Assembly: GCF_002042975.1 (NCBI RefSeq)
Contig: NW_018149675.1
Coordinates: 287,110-351,109 of the forward strand
Source: Orbicella faveolata
Lineage: Eukaryota > Cnidaria > Anthozoa > Scleractinia > Merulinidae
Direction of reading: 5' to 3'
DNA length: 64,000 nt
Part shown: positions 11,930-23,782 of the stretch, one piece after another
How the letters are laid out: the number at the start of each line of letters is the position of its first letter
Numbering within the stretch: position 1 is the first letter of the stretch
The notes under the pieces: generated by a model
Databases searched by the model: none
What the model saw: only the letters and a program-made list of their open reading frames with translations
What the model was told of the DNA's origin: nothing
Position numbers and translations under genes: made by a program

Positions 11930-14403
11930 CAACGAGAGCACTACTTTGTCAGTGGTAAGTTTGCCAGCATTTTTTTTTTTGTGTTGATTGGGATATTTTA
12001 AAGTGCCTTCCAGAAGTGTTCAATTTAAACTGTTCAACTTCGCTAAAGTAGAAGATCGAATGCTTCAAAGGCAAACCTCATGTTACAAAAAATTGGCGGA
12101 GGTTACGACGGTTAATTTACAGGGCTACGAAGCGTTATTTTCTTTGGCGTAGCATTTAACCAAAAAGGAACAAGTATGCGGAACATTGGGGAAGATTGCG
12201 GCGAATTGAAAACAGCAACGTAACTTGAAAGATGTAGGCTGATTATTATCAAATACTTTTCCATTTTCTCATCTACTTTTAATTTTGAGTGATCTTGATC
12301 GAATTTGAACAAAAACTGGTTAAAAACTTGTTTGACCTTCAAAGACCTTCAGTACGCCGTGTTCATGATAGCCGCCGTGTTGGTTTTTATGTTACTGCAA
12401 ATTTATCTCGTAATGAAATTGAGGGCCATGAGAAAGTGCATTTTAAAAGGCCTTCACCAGGGAATATCAGGGTTCGTTTGCCAATCAACAACTGAAACGA
12501 CCCAGCTCAGAAAAGATCGTTAATGAGAATCATTGTTTTAATTGGTTTTTATTTCCTGAATGTCAGCAAATGGTCGCATAAGAAATCATTCGGTGATACC
12601 GTGGTTTACTATAAGCAAAAGGCCCGTAACAAAACACGATTCATGCTAATTTATTGCGTATTTATTGCGAACCCGGTTAGAATACTCCTCCACAGACCAG
12701 CTGACCTTGAACAACCTTCAATAGACCGCGCAATTTGGTTTTTCTTATTGTAAAGCAAATTTAATAACAGCGTGGAGTGGCCTGTGAGGGGTAAGCAACT
12801 TGAAAACAAATTATAAGTCTTCCTCAATATAAAATAGTTTTTGCTACAATTTCGTTGCAGTGCTAGCAAGCTTGAGAGTTTGAATCGACAAAATATCTTG
12901 ATGTTTGAAGTACATAGTTTAACCAATTATACTTTCTAAAAGTTTCGATCCACATCAAACGTAAAACAGATACTTTTCACCCACATTAGTCTAACATTCA
13001 AGAAGTTTGCCGCCTCGTGTAAAACCAAAATGCAAATTGATAGGCGTCGAAAGTAAGAGGCGTCATTCCTCTTTTGTAGGTGAATCTTTGCTGACGTCAT
13101 TGTTTACATTTCTTTCATTACCATACGAGTTTGCGCGGACAAGGCATCACGCAAGACATAAATTGACTACAAACATTTTAAGGGCGTGTCACACTTAGTA
13201 ATTGATAAAATATCTGGCTCTTTAGGGGTAATATTCGAAGAGAAATTGGTTTTCAAAAACTGCAAAATATCAGTGGCAAAAGCGCTAATGAGCTCATACC
13301 TTCTTTGTAAAATTTTGAGTTTTTAAACCACACAAAAAGGTATTCAGTGCATCGGGCTCAAATTCCTTGGGACTGGAAATCATGCTGTCCTTTCAATATT
13401 CAGAACTAATGTTTTTGTAGCTCCATCAGAAACTGTATCGCTTATGCTAATGAGGCAAATATTGTAAACAAAGATTTGCCTATGGCACGCGTTCAGGAAT
13501 TTCGATCAGTTTCAAATTATTCGGAATAACCTTCAACGCATTTGCGTCTTAATAGAGTATTACAATCTCAGATAATATATTCCAGTGTAGTTATTTGCGA
13601 TCCAGGTTTCTGTTCAGTATATCAGAAAACAATCACGGTGGCTATCGTGACGTGAATGTCTTGTATTTAATAAGAAACAAAATAGGAATTTATTTTGCCA
13701 CGTGCAACATAAGTAAACCACTTTCGCATTTTCTTGGCAATAAATTTCTTACTGTTCAAGTTTATTTGTTAACAGCCTAGAAATATTTCTCAGCTATATA
13801 ACTTCACCAAGTGAGAAGTAGTAGTTTACTCATAAATGTTTTTTCTTAATTTTTTCATAGTTTTTCCTTGCCTTGCTCAGTTCTTCAGATGGATTCCCAT
13901 GGATTTTCAACGATTTCAGTTGAAGACAAATGGCTAATTGAGGCATGAAGAACATTCTAGATCATGCTTGTATGGTTTATGCATAGTATAGTAAACTTAG
14001 ATGTAAATAAGCATTTATAGGGATAAGATGTCGGCCTTTTCACCTCAGAGAGTGATCATAATCCATTTTCTTTTTACAACTCTTGACATTACAGAGTATT
14101 CAAGAAGACAAATGAGCAAGAAATTTTCAACAAGGATTATTGTCTTGATCTACCGTCAAATTCTCATTACCATTGTTGAAAGATAATATGGAAATCACGA
14201 ATGAGAATTAATTCGTTTCAATATAATAAGCGCGCACCCATGTTGTTGAAACTGGAACAAAACTTTTTTTTTCAAGGAATTTTCCTGAACATTTCATATT
14301 ACGGCGCAATTAACTGGCATTTTTTTTATTATTTCGTCATTTTTTTTTACAGTCTCAACCTTGTTTAGAATTGATTTGAGTGACGATAAATTGGGCTAGG
14401 TGA
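11930..14403. other. Non-coding, no gene recognised
   Basis: Short hydrophobic frames near 12289-12523 have no support from splice sites or motifs. The rest is AT-rich and featureless to my reading. Confidence 0.4.
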
Positions 14404-14606
14404 GAATAGACCCTTTCCAGGATCCGGTCACATGGTATGGAATTAATTACGCTGGGACGCAAGTTACACAGTGGGACTTCCAAAACAAAGGAACTCGTAC
14501 CAGTCCAGCCCGACTTTCCTTTGCTTTGAAAGTCCCACTGTGTAACTTGCGTCCCAGCATAATAAATTCCGTACCATGTGACCGGATCGTGCAAAGGGCC
14601 TATTTT
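14404..14606. mobile_element. Fold-back (palindromic) MITE
   Basis: Two arms of about 90 bases are near-perfect inverted copies. The left arm contains ggtcacatggtatggaatta and gggacgcaagttacacagtg, and the right arm contains their reverse complements. The spacer is about 20-30 bases. The transcript or single strand would form one long hairpin. The contig starting at 16936 begins inside this palindrome (equivalent to 14439), which suggests the hairpin interrupted assembly. Confidence 0.8.
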
Positions 14607-15843
14607 CAAATTAATCTCGAGCAATGATCATGCCAGTGTCAAGTTAATCTTTAACTAAGCAATATTGCCTTGATGAAATATTAAATTTTCCTAACTGATT
14701 TTGAGAACTGATTTATGCAAAATTAACTTGAATAAAACGTGTCCAGCTTGTGGAAAGTATAAGCCAAAATCGATGTTGCGTTTCGTCAGTCGAAATTTAG
14801 AAATAAATTTCGCGAATCATTTCAAGGTATAGCGTAGTTTTAACCATCAGACGTTTATATTTATTCTTCCTTGCAGTTAATTCGAGTGACACCAAAATTA
14901 CGATTTAGAAGAATTCACAAAACTCTCTTGAACAACTTTTAAGCTATTTTGTTAGCGGAATCAAACTTAATTATTGACTGGCAAAAACTGACACTGTTCA
15001 TGGACCAAAATATCCAGTTATATCTAACTTTTATATTTTGTTTTTGGTCTTCTTCAATAACATGGGTGCGCACAATGTACAATTGATGATTTGATATTAG
15101 GTTGTCTTTTTGACAAAGAAACGAAACTAGATTTATTCTCCTAAAGCCATGAAAATCACACTTAACAATTCTGAAACTACAATTAATCTACCAAAATTTG
15201 TATGTTTTCATTATCTCATAAGTTCAGCAAACAATCATTTGCCTGTTTAAACCTAATCTTTTTTTCTAGAATTCGAATACTTAGTACAGTGTTGCACTAA
15301 TGTTTAGCAGGCATTTCTGTCTAATTTGCAGATAGTTTTGTCAGTAAAATAACACAGCTTTACTCAAATATTTATAATTTTGATCGAGTGTTCTCTTGAT
15401 GACGTTGCTACGTATATAGTTTTTCGCAGAATTGTAATTTATTTTCATACTTAGTGTTTCGTAAGTAACTTCTATTCATGGTGTTCTTAGCAAAATTGTT
15501 TCATTTTATTTCCATTTGTACTTAGAAATGTAGTTAACAAGTACTACAACTTGTAAATTAAATAAGTTTATAGCTACTTAACATTTCAATAAAATTAAAA
15601 TAAACAAACAGCTCTAATCAACAAATGAGTCTTGCTTTATTTACATGGAAAGACAAAACAAAATGCGCTTTTAAAAGGGGCCTGGAAACTAGTCGGAATG
15701 TAGGCTATCTCTTTTACTATTTTTTGACTATGTAGGGTTGCCGAGCAGGGAAAAATTTCTGAACTTTTAAACAGGGTTTAGCAACAAGTCAAAATAAATG
15801 TAGTCTTTTGATGAGCGAAATCTGTTTGCGAAATGCACAGATT

Positions 15844-16050
15844 TTTCCCGCCAAAAGACTTCGTTTATTTTTGACTCGCTAAGAGACTCCATTTAAAAGC
15901 GCAGCCTTTTTTCCCGCCAAAAGACTTAGTGTTTTTTTTTCTTAATTAATCGGTCCCTTTTATAAGCGCAAAAAAATTCCCGCCCAAAGACTTAGATTTC
16001 TTTTTTTTTCGCCAAAGTACTTGACGCTTTTTACTCTTGCCGAATGTCTT
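15844..16050. repeat. Degenerate 66-bp tandem repeat with E2F-like cores
   Basis: The sequence TTTCCCGCCAAA occurs exactly at 15844-15855 and 15910-15921, and as a variant (attcccgcccaaa) at about 15976, giving a period of 66-67 bases. Each unit continues with agactt and ends with an aagcgca block. TTTCCCGCC is the consensus of E2F/DP binding sites, but here it lies inside a repeating unit with no gene start recognised nearby. The block recurs at 18341-18547 in the duplicated segment. Confidence 0.6.
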
Positions 16051-16934
16051 GGAGGCCTTATTCCGCGATCTCGTTTCTGTTTCTCGTAATTTGGACCGCT
16101 AAAAATGTCCAGTAAGCGTGTTATTTCTTCATTAAATAATTGTACAAGGATTTAGCACGGAAAAAATCAATCGTAGAAATCCTTATTAGGAAACTTCAAT
16201 GGAGATTTTGATAGTGCGATACATTTTCTTCACTCCTGCAAGAGAAGAGACCAACATTAGAAATATAGCAATAGCCAACAGACGATTGGCAATGAGCTTT
16301 ATCAGCAATAATACATAACAGTTAAGAGTTCCAGGTGGTAGAACATAACCTGACAATGTATTCAAATGTAACATTTTTGGCTCAGAAATTATCATACGAT
16401 AGATTGTTCAGTTAACGATTTGTTTACTAAAGTTTAAAGTTTTCACTCAGCCTTCAATTTTAGGAGTGCTTTTCTTACAATTCCACGCCAAAAATCGCGA
16501 CAAAATACAATTTAGCGTGCAACAATACATAAATTCAACGCCTACACAATTCAGCTGGATTTTTAATAATTGAACGCGTATATAACACCGATGCAACAAC
16601 ATTACAGTGTTCATTTAATGGTATTCACAAAAAAAGTATCAGATAAAAAACTGTCTAGTTTCGAAATTCGCGGCCAAAAAAATACCGGCCCTATTTTAAG
16701 TATTTGACATCTTGAATTTTCAACATTCATTTCCCAGGAGAAGGAAGTAGTCTAACCGTAATCAATACCCCCTGTGTCCCTCTTTAACCCTCTCTCGACA
16801 GGGCAGGGTAGGTTACCCGGTGATCGTGGGAGAGTCGCATCTTTCTTTTGGTTAAGGCAAATTTAATAGAACGTGTTATTATAATTAAACTATTACGAAG
16901 CAATTTCAATAGCTATATATAAAAAAAATTACAC

Positions 16935-16935
16935 N
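16935..16935. other. Single-N contig junction
   Basis: One N separates the end of one sequence block (…ttacac) from a restart identical to 14439 onward. The equivalent of the left end reappears at 19431 and simply continues, which is the signature of overlapping contigs placed side by side. Confidence 0.85.
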
Positions 16936-19431
16936 GGAATTAATTATGCTGGGACGCAAGTTACACAGTGGGACTTCCAAAACAAAGGAACTCGTACCAG
17001 TCCAGCCCGACTTTCCTTTGCTTTGAAAGTCCCACTGTGTAACTTGCGTCCCAGCATAATAAATTCCGTACCATGTGACCGGATCGTGCAAAGGGCCTAT
17101 TTTCAAATTAATCTCGAGCAATGATCATGCCAGTGTCAAGTTAATCTTTAACTAAGCAATATTGCCTTGATGAAATATTAAATTTTCCTAACTGATTTTG
17201 AGAACTGATTTATGCAAAATTAACTTGAATAAAACGTGTCCAGCTTGTGGAAAGTATAAGCCAAAATCGATGTTGCGTTTCGTCAGTCGAAATTTAGAAA
17301 TAAATTTCGCGAATCATTTCAAGGTATAGCGTAGTTTTAACCATCAGACGTTTATATTTATTCTTCCTTGCAGTTAATTCGAGTGACACCAAAATTACGA
17401 TTTAGAAGAATTCACAAAACTCTCTTGAACAACTTTTAAGCTATTTTGTTAGCGGAATCAAACTTAATTATTGACTGGCAAAAACTGACACTGTTCATGG
17501 ACCAAAATATCCAGTTATATCTAACTTTTATATTTTGTTTTTGGTCTTCTTCAATAACATGGGTGCGCACAATGTACAATTGATGATTTGATATTAGGTT
17601 GTCTTTTTGACAAAGAAACGAAACTAGATTTATTCTCCTAAAGCCATGAAAATCACACTTAACAATTCTGAAACTACAATTAATCTACCAAAATTTGTAT
17701 GTTTTCATTATCTCATAAGTTCAGCAAACAATCATTTGCCTGTTTAAACCTAATCTTTTTTTCTAGAATTCGAATACTTAGTACAGTGTTGCACTAATGT
17801 TTAGCAGGCATTTCTGTCTAATTTGCAGATAGTTTTGTCAGTAAAATAACACAGCTTTACTCAAATATTTATAATTTTGATCGAGTGTTCTCTTGATGAC
17901 GTTGCTACGTATATAGTTTTTCGCAGAATTGTAATTTATTTTCATACTTAGTGTTTCGTAAGTAACTTCTATTCATGGTGTTCTTAGCAAAATTGTTTCA
18001 TTTTATTTCCATTTGTACTTAGAAATGTAGTTAACAAGTACTACAACTTGTAAATTAAATAAGTTTATAGCTACTTAACATTTCAATAAAATTAAAATAA
18101 ACAAACAGCTCTAATCAACAAATGAGTCTTGCTTTATTTACATGGAAAGACAAAACAAAATGCGCTTTTAAAAGGGGCCTGGAAACTAGTCGGAATGTAG
18201 GCTATCTCTTTTACTATTTTTTGACTATGTAGGGTTGCCGAGCAGGGAAAAATTTCTGAACTTTTAAACAGGGTTTAGCAACAAGTCAAAATAAATGTAG
18301 TCTTTTGATGAGCGAAATCTGTTTGCGAAATGCACAGATTTTTCCCGCCAAAAGACTTCGTTTATTTTTGACTCGCTAAGAGACTCCATTTAAAAGCGCA
18401 GCCTTTTTTCCCGCCAAAAGACTTAGTGTTTTTTTTTCTTAATTAATCGGTCCCTTTTATAAGCGCAAAAAAATTCCCGCCCAAAGACTTAGATTTCTTT
18501 TTTTTTCGCCAAAGTACTTGACGCTTTTTACTCTTGCCGAATGTCTTGGAGGCCTTATTCCGCGATCTCGTTTCTGTTTCTCGTAATTTGGACCGCTAAA
18601 AATGTCCAGTAAGCGTGTTATTTCTTCATTAAATAATTGTACAAGGATTTAGCACGGAAAAAATCAATCGTAGAAATCCTTATTAGGAAACTTCAATGGA
18701 GATTTTGATAGTGCGATACATTTTCTTCACTCCTGCAAGAGAAGAGACCAACATTAGAAATATAGCAATAGCCAACAGACGATTGGCAATGAGCTTTATC
18801 AGCAATAATACATAACAGTTAAGAGTTCCAGGTGGTAGAACATAACCTGACAATGTATTCAAATGTAACATTTTTGGCTCAGAAATTATCATACGATAGA
18901 TTGTTCAGTTAACGATTTGTTTACTAAAGTTTAAAGTTTTCACTCAGCCTTCAATTTTAGGAGTGCTTTTCTTACAATTCCACGCCAAAAATCGCGACAA
19001 AATACAATTTAGCGTGCAACAATACATAAATTCAACGCCTACACAATTCAGCTGGATTTTTAATAATTGAACGCGTATATAACACCGATGCAACAACATT
19101 ACAGTGTTCATTTAATGGTATTCACAAAAAAAGTATCAGATAAAAAACTGTCTAGTTTCGAAATTCGCGGCCAAAAAAATACCGGCCCTATTTTAAGTAT
19201 TTGACATCTTGAATTTTCAACATTCATTTCCCAGGAGAAGGAAGTAGTCTAACCGTAATCAATACCCCCTGTGTCCCTCTTTAACCCTCTCTCGACAGGG
19301 CAGGGTAGGTTACCCGGTGATCGTGGGAGAGTCGCATCTTTCTTTTGGTTAAGGCAAATTTAATAGAACGTGTTATTATAATTAAACTATTACGAAGCAA
19401 TTTCAATAGCTATATATAAAAAAAATTACAC
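16936..19431. repeat. Direct copy of 14439-16934, probable assembly duplicate
   Basis: The 2,496 bases after the N repeat 14439-16934 with a constant offset of 2,497. By eye the copies differ at one base (acgctggg versus atgctggg near the start). The duplicated block holds the E2F-like tandem repeat and a 69-codon hydrophobic minus-strand frame (16186-16395, again at 18683-18892). I do not accept that frame as a gene because it has no splice, family or start support. Confidence 0.8.
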
Positions 19432-21019
19432 TTTTCAACAGATACCATTTGAGTCCATCGAACGTTCGATGCGCAAACTCCATGCCGAACTTGCACAATG
19501 TTTGTTCGTCGAAATGGAAGGTTTTTTCGTAAAATTTGCTTCGGTGATAGAACAAAGTTAAAGAAGAAAATTAGTCCTCTTTTACAGCAAACAATAAACG
19601 AACAAGATTACAGCAGAACAAAATAAGTAATTCCGAGAGTTCAATGATACTCACCTTTGGGTACACAGAGCAGTCATAAATTTTAAAACGATCCTTAATA
19701 AGCCCTGAAACGACAGAAAAAAATACATGTAAATTTAGATTCCCTGAGTGCGATAAGAGTTTAAGATTGGGGTGAACCAGGGCTACGCAGTACTCGGGCT
19801 GAAATTAGAAGTGCATGTCTGTTCTGGAGAGGGTGTATGTTCAGAATGAAAAATATTAAACCCTGAAATATAATAACCACTTGTGCTTGCTTGTTCTAAA
19901 TCAAAAATTTATAATAGCTCTTTCGCGAGTAAACTAGTTTTTCCACAGCTGCGTTACACTGCAGCGAGTCACATACAGTAATGCAGAGCTCTGAGTAGTT
20001 TCTCCTTCGACTGAATATACAACGTCGCGTATGTGATAAACGACGAGAGAAGAATACAAACATTTACCCATTTAACAGTGGTTTCTATAAACTACCAACC
20101 TGAAAAACTCCCACCAAGTCAACAGCCATAACCAGAGCGAGCGAAGGGCTAAAACAAGTCTCCAGAATTCAACACGCGTGTCTGTCACCACAAAGTGCGC
20201 GTAAAATCTCCCCTTTAACTTGAATTTTGCTCCAAACATCGATACCTGAACACGCGGCATATCTGCCGTTTTGTCCGGACGTAGCAGTCTTCTGTTTTAC
20301 CAGGGTATTGTAGCAAGCTTTTCCATTTCCGAAGCGATTACATAAACGGAGCAAGAACCAGCGAAGGCGATGGCAAACTGAACTTGTGATGAATAATTAG
20401 CAGCGACAGCACACGCTCTTTGAATAATTTGCAATTTAAATTAAAACCAAGATCATTTTCGCGCCAATTTTCAGTCACATAACTAAAAATGGTCTCGTTC
20501 AGTCCATAAGTCTCAGACGACTTTAAGGTTGCCGTCCACAATAACAATAGAAGAATTTAGTGACAAAGCAATAAAATGTGTAAACCATGTTTTTTTTGTT
20601 AATTTCTTAATTTCTTTATTTTTTTTCCAATACGTAGTAGGCTTAATGTAGGGGATCTCACCGTTTTGTTGTTTTTCGTTTGACGTGAGATTCTGCGGCC
20701 TCGCTAATTTTTGTTCTGGACAATTACGCCTTTCACAACGATTTCAGAAAGAAAGTTGTTACTGTTCATGTTGTCTTGTTTTAAGAAATGAACGGAAACT
20801 ATGCAAAGCATCATCAATTTATTAAACTATTCTTTGTTGTGTAAAACTATTTTTCACTGCTCTGTCAAATTCAAACCCGAGGGACAAAAACCTAAATGAA
20901 AAGTAACAAAACCGAAATCAAAGTTCAAGCCAATTGTTGAATAGCTTTATCTAGGTTTACACCAATAAGCCACCCGGCACCTAAGGTGTATTTTGTAAGT
21001 AACTTAAACCATCAGATTT
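19432..21019. other. Non-coding; one isolated exon-like segment
   Basis: A minus-strand segment at 19657-19706 is flanked by TTTCAG and GTGAGT, with an open frame reading LIKDRFKIYDCSVYPK. It could be an exon of an unknown gene downstream of the P4HTM-like gene. I could not connect it to a second exon in a compatible phase, so no gene is called. Confidence 0.3.
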
Positions 21020-21456
21020 TAAATAACGGAGTCGTAATCAGAAGCGAAAAGTGATGCGATCTAGTGAAAATTAAACCAACGGAGTCGGAAGCAGAACAAC
21101 CATTCTGCTTATAACTCCGTCGATTACGATCCAATGAAAACTAGATTATCGGAGTCGAAAGCAGTAGCGGAAGAATAAACTAATCACAATGTTCGATTCC
21201 GGGCTTTGTGATTGGGGATGGCTCTTCAGCTTCTGCTTTCGAATCCTACAATCTATAACTTTCACTGGATCATAAGCGACGGGGTAGTAATACGGAATCA
21301 GAAGAAATGGAAACATTCTGATTCTCCCGACTGCGATTCCGTCGAGCTTATGACTCCGCTTACGACTCCGATGTTTGATTTTCACCACGTCATAAGCTCT
21401 CTTACGACTCCGACTACGACTAAGACTCTGACTCCGTCGCTAGTGAAAACTAGCCT
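21020..21456. mobile_element. Inverted-repeat element of gactccg motifs
   Basis: The left half carries cggagtc repeatedly (about 21028, 21081, 21149). The right half carries the reverse complement gactccg and variants (gactacgac, gattccg) many times. The phrase ctagtgaaaa occurs towards both ends. The arrangement suggests a fold-back DNA element made of short subrepeats. Confidence 0.5.
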
Positions 21457-21557
21457 TTAACAAGAGGTACGTATTTTTGGATCCAGTGTATGTTTTTAAG
21501 TCATATTCCAGAGTTTGCCTGGTCAGCTAAAATCCTCTATCAACGGTCTCGAACTTG

Positions 21558-23744
21558 CTATTTAATTCTCTTCTTGGGATTTTTGTAGGAAACCAAAGTT
21601 TCACGTGACTCGCCCAGAATATTAATCCAATTGTTGGCGATCCATTTTTCGCCCTTGATGATATCGCATCCTCCATGATAGCTCATCTGATCTAGCCCCC
21701 CGTACCATCCAGTCTTGGCGTCACGTAAGTGATTGTACCACATAATTGCTGTTCCTTTTCGTGGCTTTACAAACAAGTTGGCTTTGTGGCAATGCCTGCT
21801 CAAATCACAGCGGAATTTCGTGATCTTTGCCCAGTCCTGAAGGAACGAAGCACAATATCATTTTATATTGGTAGTGCTAACATAATCCACATTACATTGG
21901 ATATTGCAACCCACATCTAACGACCGCGCCAGGCCTGTTCCTGAATAAGGAATACATGTGATTTAATGAACTTGCGCATGGCCACCATAGACATCACTTT
22001 TCAAAATTCCCTGATAAGATACAATTTCCCCGACTAAATAAATACGAAATGTCAGACAAAGTAGTTACTTCTAGCGTGAACTTACAGCCTTCCTTTCCGC
22101 TCGTTCATGAAGACTAAAACGTTTTCAACAAATTTTCCTTCTTCATTGAGAAAAAACATCGTTGAGATCACAACCTTCAATGCCGTGTTAAATTATTTCA
22201 ATTTCCCCTGACTTTTGCCCAAAATGTCAATTTTCACTGATTCAATTCTAAATTCCCTGACTTTTCCCTAACGGTGAAGAATTCCGTTTTTTTCCTGATC
22301 ATTTCCTGACCTGTGGCAACCCTGTCACGGTATATAATTCACAAACATTAAACACCTAAACAGCTCGTTCTAGACACTGGTACAAAAAGAAAAGTGAGAT
22401 TTTTTCAAGTTTGTTACTAAGTAATGGAGTTTTTGTACTGTACCTCGGTACTAAACGTTGCGTTATCAGCAACTGGAAATGCAGTCTCGCCTCCTTCTTC
22501 CACGTCGTTTAGAAAGTACAGTACAGTGATATATCTGCAATGAACGAAACGAAATCGAGTTTACTAGCCTGCGAGAAGGCTCACCTTTGAGTCACACCCA
22601 CGAGCGAAGAGTGAATCGGCGAGCGAAGCGATTTGGCGGGGAGGAGTCTGGTGCGGAAGAGGCCAGAGTTCTCCGCGCTTACTTCAGTTCATCACTTTGT
22701 GAGAAGATAGATGCCTACACAATTTTTCAGGTTGACGGCCTACGGTTACACACCCCGCTCCGAGAATATGTGGAGAAATCATCTGGCAAACAGGGTAATC
22801 ATCTTACGATTTTAAAGATTCTTCAGTTCACAAAAAATCCTAGAAAATTTAACTCCGTGATAAGTGGTTTAAGTGGAAGCTCTTGGGATGGCTTTTGTCC
22901 TCAGCAGAAGGGAACAAGAACTAGGTAAGAGGGGAAAAAGTAGCCAGGGGATAAAGACGCGCCAGTTCCCCCCTCCCCCCTCACCCCCATCGCAATCTCC
23001 TCCCACCCTTTCCTACAAGAGAACAGCCCTTTCATGGAAAAGGTGAGTGATACTTTATAAAACTAGTAACGATTTTAATTCTATTATTAAAATCTGCTTT
23101 TCAGTGGACTAAAAGTACCTGCAAAGACGGCAGTGACGCTTGTCTCGGAAAACACAACAAGGAACCCTTGGGTCGACGTCTTGTGAGTCATGGTGACAGT
23201 GATAATGTCCCTCGGGATGATAATGAACAACCTAAAAGTAAATATGTCAATACATCATACAATTAATCAATCAATCAGTTATTCAATCAATTCATAATCA
23301 ACCAATCAGTCCGTCGCTCAGCCCGCCAAACACCTACTCGCACCATCGGTCGATCGGTTAGAATGGTGTCTGACGAATCAATGAATAAATCTGCTACGCC
23401 ACTCTAAACAATCAATCAACCAACCAATTAATTGACATTCAGTCGGCCGGTCGGTCGGTCGGTCAGTCAGTCAGTCAGTCAGTCAGTCATGTAAGTGGTG
23501 GTTCATTTACTCCTTTCATTTATTCACTAAACTAAAAACTCAATAGGTCTGTCTATTTTAAAACAATTAGAGGTTTCTATCGAAAATCAATAGGAAGATT
23601 GATGAGCTCCCAGTGCCGTCATTCGACGATTACTGTGTAGTTAATCGAATTGCGCGTTTATAGTCAGTAAGTCAGTGGGTGATGCCAATAATAATTTAGT
23701 CGGTCACCCAGTTACTTTATATAACTAATTCACCCATCAGTCAG

Positions 23745-23782
<38 letters not shown>

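Noticed and set aside
16186-16395. 69-codon hydrophobic minus-strand frame (also 18683-18892)
   Set aside because: It appears twice only because of the contig overlap. No family, start context or splice support.
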